Origin: Ectobius pallidus
Taxonomy: Eukaryota > Arthropoda > Insecta > Blattodea > Ectobiidae
Assembly: GCA_964059195.1 (NCBI GenBank)
Contig: CAXKWD010000006.1
Location: 179,054,825 to 179,118,824 of the forward strand
Direction of reading: 5' to 3'
Length of the DNA: 64,000 nt
The notes beneath the pieces are model-generated. The model saw only the letters and a list, made by a program, of their open reading frames with translations. It was not told the DNA's origin and did not search any database. A program made the translations under genes and the position numbers. Positions within the stretch are counted from its first letter, which is position 1, and each line of letters opens with the position of its first letter. This document shows positions 11,700-23,300 of this stretch, piece after piece.

Positions 11700-12680
11700 A
11701 ATGATAATAATAGTCATTAAGTAGGGTTCGGATGTTTATGAAATGTCATATTTTAATCCTGACACGAATTGCACATTTGTTATCCCAATCGGACTTTCTA
11801 AAAAAAAATATTTATTATTATTATTATTTTTTGCATATAAAGTCACATTTTGGTCATTTTTGTGGTCTTGGTCGTATTTTAGCCATATTTGTAATTTAAA
11901 GTCTTATTTGAGTTATAAATTCGGTAAAGGAGCACACTTATACAGTGTGTGTACTACATGGCCGAGTTAAATTTTAAATCTATTTCATTAATTTAATGTT
12001 TATACTAAATTAATAGGTAACCTAAATTTTAAAATTAATGCAATTGTTCATATTTTATAGAAACGCGCAATATTATGAGTATTTGGAGCTGAAGAAGCGA
12101 GCAAACAGGAGAACACTCTTTAAAATAGAAGTTCTTTACAAGTGAAACTGTAAAACACCAAAAATATTTAACCAATTTGTCACATTTCTAATGGCTTATT
12201 ATGTCCGATTTTAAGTATTTGCTTGTCTCTGTTAATTCAAAAATGTTCAGCTATTTGGCTAAGTGGGAACCGACTATACAATTTGTTGATAGTACATAGC
12301 CTAATTTTTGTAACAGATTGTATATTTTATTAAAGCAACATTTTATTCATTAGTTTTCAATTGACTAAAATTTGCTGCAATAACCTTGTTAATTGTTTTT
12401 AATTTTGATTAAGTAATTTATACAACTTATACTATTTATTAAAAATCCATTATGTATTTCAGCCAACAACAGAACGTTTAGTATTAAATTTACTTAAATG
12501 ACAGAGCATACCTAATTTTTCTGGAGCATATTTTACAAATTCCACGTAAAAATTCAATGTTAGACTGAAATTTGTAAAAATTAGAGAAAGCGGTAACGGC
12601 ATTTCTATTTCACGAATTAAGCTGTCTACTATTTGTCAAATTAAAATGTCCTTATTAGCATTATTTAACGTTTCGGGGGG
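11700..12680. repeat. Dispersed repeat G, copy 1
   Basis: The segment around 12290-12540 parallels 15960-16180: CATAGCCTAAT...AACAGATTGTA, TTAAAGCAACATTTTATTCATTAG, AAAATTTGCTGCA and ACTTAAATGACAGAGCATAC blocks occur in the same order in both. The rest is AT-rich with no gene. The boundaries are uncertain. Confidence 0.4.
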
Positions 12681-12719
12681 AGGGTGTAGCCCCCTCAGCC
12701 CCCCTACGCCCCTGTTAAT

Positions 12720-12976
12720 TAGTGTTGCGATCGGCATTTATTAGACTTTACTATTACTACGAGATTAGAGTCGGCCGGTGAGTAATGCAAAGGAGGGTGG
12801 GGGGGCCTTGGACTGATGCAATCGATCGATACACACGGCTGGCGGCGTGGTGATAGTGCGGAGATTCCCCGCGTGGTAGCGCTGGCGTCTGACAGGAGCC
12901 AAGCCCTGTAGTGTAGTGGATGCCGGATCCGTGCGTGTGTGCTTGTGTGCGTGCGTGTGTGTAATATTATAGTCCA
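12720..12976 (+). promoter_or_regulatory. GC-rich block: candidate septin promoter / 5' UTR exon
   Basis: This is the only sizeable GC-rich, CpG-containing, non-repetitive block upstream of the septin (GGCTGGCGGCGTGGTG, TCCCCGCGTGGTAGCGC). It is followed by a good donor, TCCA|GTAAGTGAG, at 12976/12977. The first coding exon has a possible acceptor (GCATTTCAG, ending 18375) 15 bp before its ATG, so a spliced 5' UTR is plausible. No core promoter element stands out. This is inference; it could be unrelated to the septin. Confidence 0.3.
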
Positions 12977-13119
12977 GTAAGTGAGTGTGTGTGTGTCTAT
13001 TGTATCGACATCACTGCTTGTGTACATCAAGGATATTAATTCGTTCATGTACATAACATAATTCTTAGCTTAGGGTATCCAATCTGAGGTTCTGTTTACA
13101 CACTTGGGTTCTCTAATTC

Positions 13120-13436
13120 ATGACACATGATGCACAATCATATATCAAACAGCTCTTACTGTCTTGGAAACGCATTCGGGAGGTCCCGGGCCAATTTGTC
13201 TTAGGTAAAAGGAAATGCCGAATTGGATATTTACTTACCATGACTCATCGCTGTGTTACTCTAGTATACACACACAGAACCTTAACCTCTTGTGTTCTTA
13301 GGAATATGTTACAAAATGAACTATATATAATAAATGAAATTTTAGCAAACTTAGCCCGGTTTTTCAAATGTAATTCAAGAGTAACTTATGAAGGGCTTTC
13401 GATATATATATAAAAAAAAATAAAAAAAAAACTTTT
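13120..13436. other. Unassigned sequence with short A/T runs
   Basis: No gene recognised. A TATATATA tract followed by two A-runs lies at 13400-13432, adjacent to the Helitron-like element. Confidence 0.3.
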
Positions 13437-14339
13437 GTCCTTATACTAGTATCTAGACTTTTAAATGAGGAAGAACAACTGATCACACTCAAACTACTAC
13501 CTCAGAAAATAGGCCTTGGAATTATTTTACAACCCATTGCTTCTACACGACTGGTAGAGCCTGGAATTCCGGTAACATAAAATTGTATTGTCTTTGCGGA
13601 ATGTTTTATTTCTTACTCTCATGCTCCAGTACAACCGTTTCGGTACAGAAATCAAAAATAAATTCAAGACCACTTTCATACTTTCCTCCCCCAAAACCTG
13701 GGACATATTATACTGCGCCCACAGGACTGAAAATGTTCCATCCCAATTTTGTCTCCTTTTAAATGTTTAGGACCTATGATAAATTTCCATGTTTGTCAAC
13801 TAAAAATACAAAGCTTTGAATAACGTATCAATGTATAGAATTTTTTACAGACTTACTTGTTGACATACTCAGGCTGTGACAGCTGTCCCCGCAATACGAC
13901 CTCTTATTCAACACCAAAATATGAAGTGAGAAAATGGTATTCTCTATGTCCAAGGTAGAGAAAGTTATGTGACTGCATCACATTGTGCATTATTTTCGTG
14001 GATTGCATTGTTAATTTATTGATTTACACCAATAAATTCTATCGATAGTTTCTCTAATTTGTCAAAGTCCCGTATCATTTACTTCCAAAGCTACCTGTGA
14101 ACTTTGCAAGCAATACACTGTTGTCATGAGAACTGAATTGCATTTGGGAATTCAGTGTGATATTTTCAACAATTATATGATTTTTAGAAGGGAAGGAGTG
14201 GTTTGTTTGAATTTTAATGTTGGCCGCTTTCCCTCCTCCCCCTATTTGGAGAGGATATGTGTGTGGAAATTGGTGAAAGCAAGTAGATTTGTATAGGGAA
14301 CAAACGCACCCACACACCTTCAATTTTTTATATTAAATT
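13437..14339 (-). mobile_element. Helitron-like lineage 2 element, minus orientation
   Basis: Reverse-oriented copy of the 22545-23545 family. On the minus strand it runs from a 5' region resembling TAATATAAAAAATTGAAGGTG through the GTTTGTTCCCTATACAAATC block to an AAGGACAAAAG-like end. No CTAG terminus or GC hairpin is evident at its left edge, so the 3' end appears lost. Short open frames inside it are not conserved as protein. Confidence 0.55.
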
Positions 14340-14585
14340 TTAACCTTTTTGCTGCTACTGACGTATGATTGAATATCGATCGTTTTATGTAAAGTGTGAT
14401 CCTCATTCATGGATACGAGCCACTCCATTATCTGCGTGTGGTGAGTCATTCATACGTGCAGCAGATCGAAGGCGTTTCACCAGGCGAATGACTGAGCTTT
14501 CAGATCTGTTTTATTTCTCTGAAATGAACAAATCTCAGACACGACACATAAAACGTAAAGCTGCACAATAGTGATTTCATTTTAA

Positions 14586-15454
14586 TCTATATTAATAAGA
14601 GGAAATGTTTGTCTGTCTGTCCGCCCGCCCGCCCGCCCGTGATACCCAGCGAAATCTACTGAACGCACAGATCTGAAATTTTAAACATAGGTGGTCTGAA
14701 GCAGTGGTGGACGCAGAAATTTTTTCCGGGGGGGGGGGGGATTTGACTTTCAACTTGCATAAATTAGTTTATAAAACTGGCCACTTAGAGTACATATATA
14801 ACCTTTTTTAAACATCCCCCCTGCATCCGCCACTGGTCTGAAGGGCCGAAAAATGCACCTCGAAGCCGGAATTTTAATTTTTGCTTTCGTTGGCAAGTTA
14901 TGAGTGAAAAACGTGCATCAGAAAACGTGCATTTTTTGCTGTCCAAGCATCAGTTTTCAGTAATACATTTAATTTGTCAAATCAATTGGAGGTGCCTTTG
15001 CCGGTTTTTATGTCATTATTTGGAAATAAAAGAACCGTTTCATTTTATAATCCCACCCTGATCGATTCATTTATTTGTACTCTCAAGGCACGCGAACATC
15101 TGGTATTTTCAAGCTGCACGGAAGAGGGATAATGAATATCTGCCTAAATCGACAAACTTTGATCGATTTGGTCGGAACTCACTGTGCAGGAGTTTTCTGG
15201 GCCAGAGAACTCTAATATTATGAGGTAGTCCCCCCCCCCGGCTGCACTTTCTAATCGTGGAATTCACTCCAAAGCCGGATTTTTAGCTGTTTAATTAATT
15301 ATTAGTAGTTTAGTTTGTGAATGATTGGCGTGTTAGTAAATAATATTTAAATAAATAAATAAATAAAATAATTAAAACATATTATGTTTTAATTATTTTG
15401 CTCTTAAATTTTAATCTTCAAATTTTCGTGGGCGAAACCGCGGGGATCTGCTAG
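14586..15454 (+). mobile_element. Helitron-like non-autonomous element, lineage 1, with nested hAT MITE
   Basis: It begins TCTATATTAATAAG after an A and ends CTAG before a T, the Helitron insertion pattern. A GC-rich hairpin-forming segment (GTGGGCGAAACCGCGGGG) lies about 10 bp before CTAG. Relatives are 46858-47478 (+) and 23984-24586 (-), sharing TGTCTGTCTGTCCGC, the CTCGAAGCCGGAATTTTAAT block and AAGAGGGATAAT. A 134-bp hAT MITE is inserted at 14702. No Rep/helicase is encoded. Confidence 0.82.
14702..14835. mobile_element. hAT MITE, family 'CAGTGGYGGACGCAG', copy 1, nested in a Helitron-like element
   Basis: A 134-bp element with inverted ends CAGTGGTGGACGCAG / CTGCATCCGCCACTG and a perfect 8-bp target duplication GTCTGAAG (14694-14701, 14836-14843). 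A G-run and C-run occur just inside the ends. The second copy is 21778-21941. The uninterrupted target is visible in the sister Helitron-like copy at 46961-46968. Confidence 0.92.
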
Positions 15455-15502
15455 TATTATATAATATGATACATTTTATTTGTAGAATAGTCCTAATAAA
15501 TT

Positions 15503-15522
15503 CCCCCCCCCCCCCCCCCCCC
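15503..15522. repeat. Poly-C tract (20 bp)
   Basis: An uninterrupted run of 20 cytosines followed by ACTGACAG. It may be the decayed end of a C-rich MITE like those at 14702 and 21778, or a simple repeat; no partner end was found. Confidence 0.85.
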
Positions 15523-15689
15523 ACTGACAGCTGTTCCATGAGTAGCCATTCATTTAATAACACAGTTAAAGGTTTTGCTTGTATTAATTTCTTAAAATTT
15601 TATGAAGTGTATACTCACAGTATTCCTCTCAGTGAGCACCGGGAAAACATGTTTCACTCGAACAAGTTGTAGGAATAAACTCTATTACA

Positions 15690-16200
15690 TAGCAATGTTA
15701 AAATGTGTTTCACAAATGAATAAAAATACTCTAACATAAAATTTATAGTTTTGTTTGCATATTTTATTATTGCGACAATGGATCATATTTTATTAATTTG
15801 TCACATTTTAACGGGATATTTGTGACAGATTTTAAATGTTGTGCATATTTCTGTTACTTCAAACATTTATAAGAGCGAGGGTTTTGTTTACTTCAGGTTT
15901 CTTTCTTAGAATGTTCAGAGTATAAGTGAATGTTTTTAGAACAGACTGTACAATAATTGACAGTGCATAGCCTAATGTTTTCGGATCTGATTGTATAATA
16001 TTAAAGCAACGTTTCACTTCATTAGTTTTCATTTTCCTAAAATTTGTTGCATTGATATTGCTTTTTAAGTTTTGTAATAGGCTATAATATACAGCTTCTG
16101 TTTTCTAATTTATAATGTAATCCAGCTAAAGTATTAAAATTACTTAAATGATAGAGCATACTTCGTTGGTTCCTGCGCATATTTTAAAGCATAATTCGTC
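15690..16200. repeat. Dispersed repeat G, copy 2
   Basis: Parallel to the 12290-12540 part of repeat G (TAGCCTAAT, TTAAAGCAACGTTTCACTTCATTAG, TTACTTAAATGATAGAGCAT in order). No coding potential. Confidence 0.4.
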
Positions 16201-16259
16201 TTCTACTAGAGCAATTTTATTTGATCGGCCTAAGACTGATTCTTTATAAATCTGTGTCG

Positions 16260-16330
16260 ATATGTTACTACACACTGGGATTGAACTCTGGACGTGAGCA
16301 AGAGGAGTTACTTTAGCAGACTCAGGCCAC
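16260..16330 (-). repeat. tRNA-like (SINE-type) fragment
   Basis: On the minus strand the text includes a B-box-like AGTTCAATCCCAGTG preceded by a degenerate A-box region. No complete tRNA can be folded from it; most likely an old SINE head. Confidence 0.3.
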
Positions 16331-16849
16331 CTCAGTCTGATTAAACATGGATTGCTTGTTGTTGGGACGTAATGCATTGAATTTATAGTCGGTATTATTT
16401 CTGTAATGTGCTCACCTTTTTGCTCTTAGTCATTTTTTAAACCTGAATGTTGTAACATTTTCCCGCTGCTGGTGAAGACGCGTGTTTTTTTTGTGTGAGG
16501 CCGCTCCCCTTGAAAGCTGCTCTCCAGCTGCAGCTCCCACGTGTTTCGAGTAACTTACGTAGTTCACCGATTTCTTCACGTATAATAGACTAACAGAAAT
16601 AGTGGAAAAGGGGCGCATTTAGGAGCATTTCTCCTTCAACTTCTATTTCGATGAATATAAAATTTCATGAAATATATTATTTTGTACCCTTGTGTATTTT
16701 CATACCCAAACGTAAAAGACCAATGTACCAATGTACTATGAGGCTATGTGGAATTTCAATCAATTGCAAGTGTCTGTCGTCAACATTTTATCACTTTCAT
16801 TTTTCGCACCTACGTGCACTTGTTTTCATGTAAATTCACAAGGACTTAT

Positions 16850-17290
16850 CACTGATGAAAGTCTTCACACCTGTATGTAAGCTGCATATTAGATGTAGAA
16901 TAAGAGGCAATATTGCAGGGAGTGTGTATTCGGTTGTCAACGTTGTTCGCAATGCAACATTACCTGGCTTATAACTACCCTTCATAGAATTTTTAGGAAA
17001 GAAAATATTTTTTTTTAAGTTTTGGTCTTGGTATAAGCACCTCGTGATGCTACAAGAAAACTGCGAGAAATATATTTTTTTTTATTCAAAGTGGCACTAA
17101 GAATAAGAGAAAGTCGTCGCCTAAATTCCTGTCAACATCCGCACAACCCAAATATAACATGTTTTAATACCACACACACACACAGACATGTTTCCGAAAG
17201 TACTGTTTTTTTAATTCAGGAACCTCAAAACGTAAGTTCGAATTTGAGGACGCGAACAGAATATTGCGCAATATATGAGAAAGCATTTTA
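16850..17290 (+). repeat. Dispersed repeat F, copy 1
   Basis: Shares TGTAGAATAAGAGGCAATATTGCA, GTGTATTC, GGCTTATAACTACCCTTCA and GAATAAGAGAAAGTCGTCGCC-type blocks (each shared in part) with 25078-25440, 26150-26520, 29795-29990 and, reversed, 39955-40150. It also resembles the inside of lineage 2 Helitron-like elements, so these are probably fragments of one larger family. Confidence 0.55.
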
Positions 17291-18216
17291 TCTGTTCAGA
17301 GGAGATTGAGTAACCACTTGAAATTATCTCGAATTCCTCAGTTAAATGCAACACTTTTAGTATTATCTCTGTTTAACTTATATCATCACGAATTCATTCA
17401 ACATTTTCCTGGAAATAAGAGTGTATGGACGTTTAGTCACTTTCGAAATAAACCCTCTTCACAAAAGAAAAAAGCAATTGATGCCAGCAAATATTATGTG
17501 AATAACGCCATTCAACCCTATTCTGTGCTAACTCCATCCAACCATCCCTCGCAAATCCTACTTCCCTTAAATCCGTACTAATATTGTCCTTCTAACTACT
17601 TCTAGATCTTCCAAGCGGATAAGATTTATGCAAAAGTTCAATCTATGCAACGTTTACTATGCTTTTCAAATGTACAATAGTATAATAATATAACCTAATC
17701 TCACATATATGTCCCTCTGCAAAACTCTCATATGTAACATTAACAATTTTCATCAATGTTCCCTATCTTGATGGCGCTGATATATCGTATAAATGGATAT
17801 ATCCAAATATTATCACAGAATATATAGCAGTAAAAGCTATTGTCGATCACACTCTACTCAATTACACATTAAAAGTAGCAAATGGTGACATAACCACTTA
17901 GAAATTATTAAAATAATTAAAATTGTATTAAATTTAGATATCATGTATAACAATTGGTTGGTTAGGTTAAAAGCTGTCTGTTGCATCTCTATTATCCATA
18001 TGTAAATTTGCCGACCACTTCTCAGCAAATTGTTGTCATTAATATACAATAACTCGTAGGTGCATTGAAGTCCAGTAATTGTAGATTAATATTAACCAAA
18101 TTGGCGATGGTTCATGGTAGTATCGCGTTGCATTAGTTGAACTTTGTGGCATTTTTTAGTATCACTGTTGTACTCAGGCAATCCGGACGTCGAAATTTAG
18201 TCATAAATAGCGACTG
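17291..18216. other. Unassigned sequence upstream of septin coding exon 1
   Basis: AT-rich. Open frames at 17306-17581 and 17858-18049 lack recognisable domains. No CpG-rich promoter is seen immediately upstream of exon 1. Confidence 0.3.
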
Positions 18217-18390
18217 ATGATGATCGAAATGCGAATATCCAAGAGAGAAATAAATGCAATACTTGGAATTTGGGGGTCGAAAACAACACTTCCTCTACCT
18301 GTGGTACGGGCAGAGGAAGTAGAAATAAAAAATACCTCGACTCCGTCCCATACCTGCATACGCAACGCATTTCAGGTCGAGCATGACACA

Positions 18391-18696
18391 ATGACGAGCA
18401 CGCAGAACGGCTCCGTGACGAGCCCTAGTCCCAGGTCCACAATTTCGGCAGCCACGCCTGGTTCCTATATGTACACAAGCAGTTCTAGTCTCTTGCGTTC
18501 CGAGAAAGCCCTGCCCAGAGCCGTGCCTCCCCCCACGCTCCCCAAGTACACGGCGGGCGCTTCGTCCTCCTTCCGACTCGCCAGTCTGGACCGCCTCGCC
18601 CACCGCCAGCGTCAGTTCGACCACCAGGGAGTCGCCGTCGCCCCCCCGCAGGGGAACGGGGAGATCAGTCCGTCCCAGCAGCCACCGCAGTCCACG
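18391..18696 (+). CDS. pnut: Septin exon 1 (N-terminal extension, residues 1-102)
   Basis: The ATG at 18391 opens [17 protein letters not shown], after which the frame becomes markedly GC-rich and Ser/Pro-rich with no stop to the donor ACG|GTAAGT (18697). An in-frame upstream ATG at 18217 would add 58 residues of lower-quality, AT-rich sequence. I prefer 18391 because the composition shifts there and an acceptor-like GCATTTCAG ends at 18375. The exon ends in phase 0. It is a low-complexity region not conserved in sequence between septins, so the start is the least certain part of the gene. Confidence 0.8.
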
Positions 18697-20295
18697 GTAA
18701 GTTCATTGCATACAGGGTGTTCATGAGTAACGCCGACGTATAATGTGTATGCTACAGGGCATTAAAGTCATTACAATTTGGTGCTCATAAGTCAATAATA
18801 AAGAGAAACAGGCTTAAAATTTTCAAAGTTGACTTCATGCCTTCTTAGTGATCGACAAAAACCTGATTCTTAATCATTCATCAAATGCTATATCATAATT
18901 TAGAGTTTTCATAATCTGCAAAATTTACAGACTAATCACATGACTGGCCGCCACTGCATTAGTTCTTTTATTCATAACGCCAGTATTAACAACGAAGTTC
19001 TTTCGTTTTCATTTATTTTTTTCAAATGTTAGAAGTCAGTGGTGGCCATGGCCTGAGAGATGTTATGCTGTAACAGGAAAAATTGAATCCATGGCGTGAA
19101 AATCTCGTAATAAAAGTTATGTATGTCCCCTCTATACACAGCTAAAATTTTTCGGTGTTATCCATTAACACCCTGTATTGTAAAGGCAGTTGAGCTATCT
19201 TTTTTAGATTAAACGCCAAGGATCCCGCGTTCGACTCCCAAAATGTTGTATCTTCTCGCCGCTGAACAAACCTTTTCCTCGCACGTTTCTTTATTGATGA
19301 CGTAAGTTCTGAAGGCCGAGGGGTTATGCCTATTACTTTGACTTATAACATGTCTACTTCATCACACATTATGTAGCCAAAATGAAAAGTATAACGGATT
19401 GGTTATGTTATAAAATACGTCTTGTATTTAGTAACTTACGTTACTTGTTTTTCTTCAGAACCAACAAATTTGCCAAGGCAACGATAAAAACAAACGAATC
19501 TTGTTTGCCAGATAATATGTTGTAAAACATGCAAGCCTATGACATAAATGCGAAATGTTTTCACGATTACATAAGATATTAATAATTGTACACATCTTGG
19601 ATCAAGTATAGGGCGTCAGAGACCCTCACAGAGATGTGTATTGCTATTAGACACCATTATATATTTTTATATTATCTGGTTACAAGGAATCTTAAGAAAT
19701 CTTGGCGGCGTCCACGTGCCATTCCATTGCGTTCTTAATTTCTACAAACCATCAAATTGGATCGTGTGACAAGGACGACTGCCATTGCACAAATTTCATC
19801 CCAAAATTTCCATCCAATTGCATTGCATAAAATGGAATAGAGACGTTTCTAATTAAAGAAAAATCAATCATTTTGTGGTCCACGTGACGTAGAAACATGG
19901 CGGCTTCCTCAGAACTCCTGGCCATGCAATCGGAACGTTCATATGCGATATTATGAGTGTATGTTCTTATTAAGTCCATTTTTTTATTTTTATTTTATTA
20001 TTGACACCACAGTTTTAGCTACATGCTCCATTACATAATGTAATACTACATGCTTATGAGAACAGTCACAATACTTAGATTTCATATTTTCAGTTTTTTG
20101 TACATCGCTTAATTAGTATTTTGTAAAGTTTCAAAAACAGTCACAATACTTAGATGTCATATTTTCAGTTTTTTTTACATCACTTAATTAGTATTTTGTC
20201 AAGTTTCAAAATCATTTCAGTTTTTTGTAAATAGCTTAATTGGTATTTTGTAAAGTTTCAAAAACAGTCACAGTACTTAGATTTCATATTTTCAG

Positions 20296-20327
<32 letters not shown>

Positions 20328-23300
20328 AATTAGTATTTTGTAAAGTTTCAAAATCTATCTTATTTACAAATTGGGAAAAACATTTTAAGTGTTTTATAAC
20401 AAGTTCGCTTTTATTTGGAGGCCATCGTCCACCCGATTGAAGCACTTCTCTGCGGAGTTCATCTCTGGCTGATTGTAGTAACTCGCAGTCCCAAAGAACG
20501 TGGTCAGTAGACTGCAAATCTCTCCCGCACCTGCATGTTGGATCCTGTAAAATCTTGAACCGGTGTAAATATTCTCCAAATTTCCCATGACCTGTAATCA
20601 TTGCTGTGAGATTGTGCGTTAACTTGAGGTTTGACTTTAATCTGCTTCGGACATTAGGAAAATATGACTTTGTGATTGTTCCGTTGGTAGTGGTTGCCCA
20701 CTCATCTTCCCATGCGTTAATCGATTCCTCATGTAGATCTCTTCTTACTGTGCTGAGAGGTAGTAAGTCGTATATCGGCTCTAGTTCAAGGCTGCGTGTT
20801 GCTTGTTTGGCCAGCTGGTCGGCAAGTTCATTTCCTTCAGTCCCTGCGTGAGCTTTCACCCATTGAAAGTGTATTTTCCAGTTTTTTTCTATTAGGGATC
20901 GTAAGTTCCTTCTTATTTCCTCAATTATAGCTCCGTGCTTTGAGTTATTATTTAGCAGATCAAGTGTTATTTTGCTGTCGGTGTGGATCGCCACAGATCT
21001 CTCTGTTATGTCGTTATTATTTTGTAATTCCTTAAGGGCTTTCATTATCGCTATCTGCTCGGCTTGATTGTTCGAACATCTATTGTCCAGTCGATATCTT
21101 AGTTGCTGTGATACAGATTTCGTGATTTTAAAATTGTGGGAAGATAAAAGAAAACAAAACGGATCTAATTATCCTTTAAGGAAATTATACGAGATTTTAC
21201 AATTTGAGGTTAGATTTTAGTATATGAGACTATTACTGTGTTGATATGTTTATTGGTTTCTCAGAGCTAGTTGCGTAGAAAAACAAATAGAAACGTATAA
21301 TTTGCTGTCATATTGTGAAAACAGATGAATAATGAGATTTGATAAAATATGTACACGTAGGCCATGGTACAGAAACAACAATCCAATCAGTCAACATAAT
21401 TATCTCTGTGAAACAAGATTTTAACATTATTAGCGAATTCTGGTTGGTTTTTACAATAATTTGAAGAATGTAACCAAGTCTCTGCTAAGTGCCAAAAAGT
21501 TGTTTAGGACTTACAACTTATAAAAAAATGTATTCCAGAAGTTTTGATTTTAAATTTTAATATAGAACATAGTGTACACTAAATTTAAGGATAATTGTAA
21601 TTAGATTAGGTGTAATCAGTGATATTACATGTAACATAAGTAGTATCAAATTGTTAAATTCAGAAATACTAAACATAGTTACGTGCCAATACACTTTTAG
21701 TAAAAACTCAGGTAAGTTCCAGAGGTAGTGTCAGTCTTAGTACAGGAGAAAAATCTACCTATTGCAATCGATACCATCAGTGGCGGACGCAGAAATTTTT
21801 TTTTGGGGGGGGGGATTTGACTTTCAACTTACATACAATTAGTTTATAAAACTGGCCACTTAGAGTACATATATAGCCTTTTTTTCAAATTTCGGGGGGG
21901 GGGGGATGTAACCCCCCTATCCCCCCCTGCGTCCGCCACTGGATACCATGTCATGACTTTCGAAAAATTCTTTCATATCTTTACGTTTCATGCCTCCCTA
22001 CGTACGAAACTACCGCCCGTTCCGGCCGTAATTTTGAAGATATTTGAACCAAATTTTATTATGTTATTTCTAGGCCCAATAGGTCGGACAAGTTCGTTAA
22101 TGAGCAAGATTGGCCCAAGGGGGGGGGGGACGGGTTGAAATGTTGAAACAGTTATATCTTGGCCCCTATGAAGTATAGAGGAAAACTTGGTTTGAATAAA
22201 TTAGAGTACTCCCTATGGAGTTCACAGTGACACCAACGTTTCGGGAGTTTTGGGGGTACGAGTGAGGGTGGGGGGGGGGGGTGGATGGCAATTCGAAGTT
22301 TTTGAAACCACGTCTTGTGGGGTATCTTGGTGAGTACATTGCAAATCAATAACTAGTTTCTCGATAGCTCTCATATGAGGCGAGATTTGATTGTTTGAAA
22401 AACAACAACACTTAAAAATGTACCTCAGCCGAAAGGAATGTGTAAGGACCGACTAAGGATAAAATTACCAATGTAATAGAGTTTGAAATATTAAAAGTAA
22501 TAGCTACACTCCTTTAGAACAATAACGCATGGCAAAATAAAAAATCTAATATATAAAATCGAAAGTGTGTGTGTGTGTGTGTGTATGTATGTTTGTTTGT
22601 TTGTTCCCTTTACAAATCAACATCTACCAATCTACACGAAATATTGCACACATACTCAGTTAAGCCCGGGAAGTAACGCGGTCAACATTAAAATTCAAAC
22701 AAAATACTCCTTCCCTTGAAAATTATATAATTTCTGAGAATATTATACTGATAAAAATGAAATGCTGTTTAGTTCACATGACAACAGTGTGTTGTTTACT
22801 GTGATCATATAGGGCCTTGGCAACTATATAATTGAAATTCCAGCATCACCGCCGTCTCGAGAATTACACTGCCTGTCCATGCTTAATTTTAACATGGAGT
22901 TCAGAATATTGTTAAATTGCCTAATTTCTCCAGTGGAGGCGACACAGTTCACGCCCAGATAGCATGAAATTCCAGCATATTTCAGTTTCCGAGTTTATAC
23001 TTCAGAGGGCAACACAGCATACGGTAATGTAAAGGGTATTGCAGCTGGGTGTGAAAGGTGCTGCCATCTGTAATGTCGCCGCGTACGCAAAATTAGCCGT
23101 ATAGGACAGGGAGTGTATGCACGAGTAATAGGCTACAGTCTAGAAGGCAGTGATTATGTCTCGGGTTTAAGGGAGGAAAGTATGAGAGTGATACTGCATT
23201 TCTCTTTTATTTCAGCCCCGAAACGGTTGTATGGTAACATGAGAATGAGAAATAAAATTTTCCGTCAAGTCAATACATTCTTATGTAATTTATGTTTCTT

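Noticed and set aside
15503..15522. Poly-C tract as the edge of a complete hAT MITE
   Set aside because: No matching left end or target duplication could be found nearby.
18295..18624. 109-codon minus-strand open frame opposite septin exon 1
   Set aside because: It is the antisense of a GC-rich coding exon and has no domain of its own.
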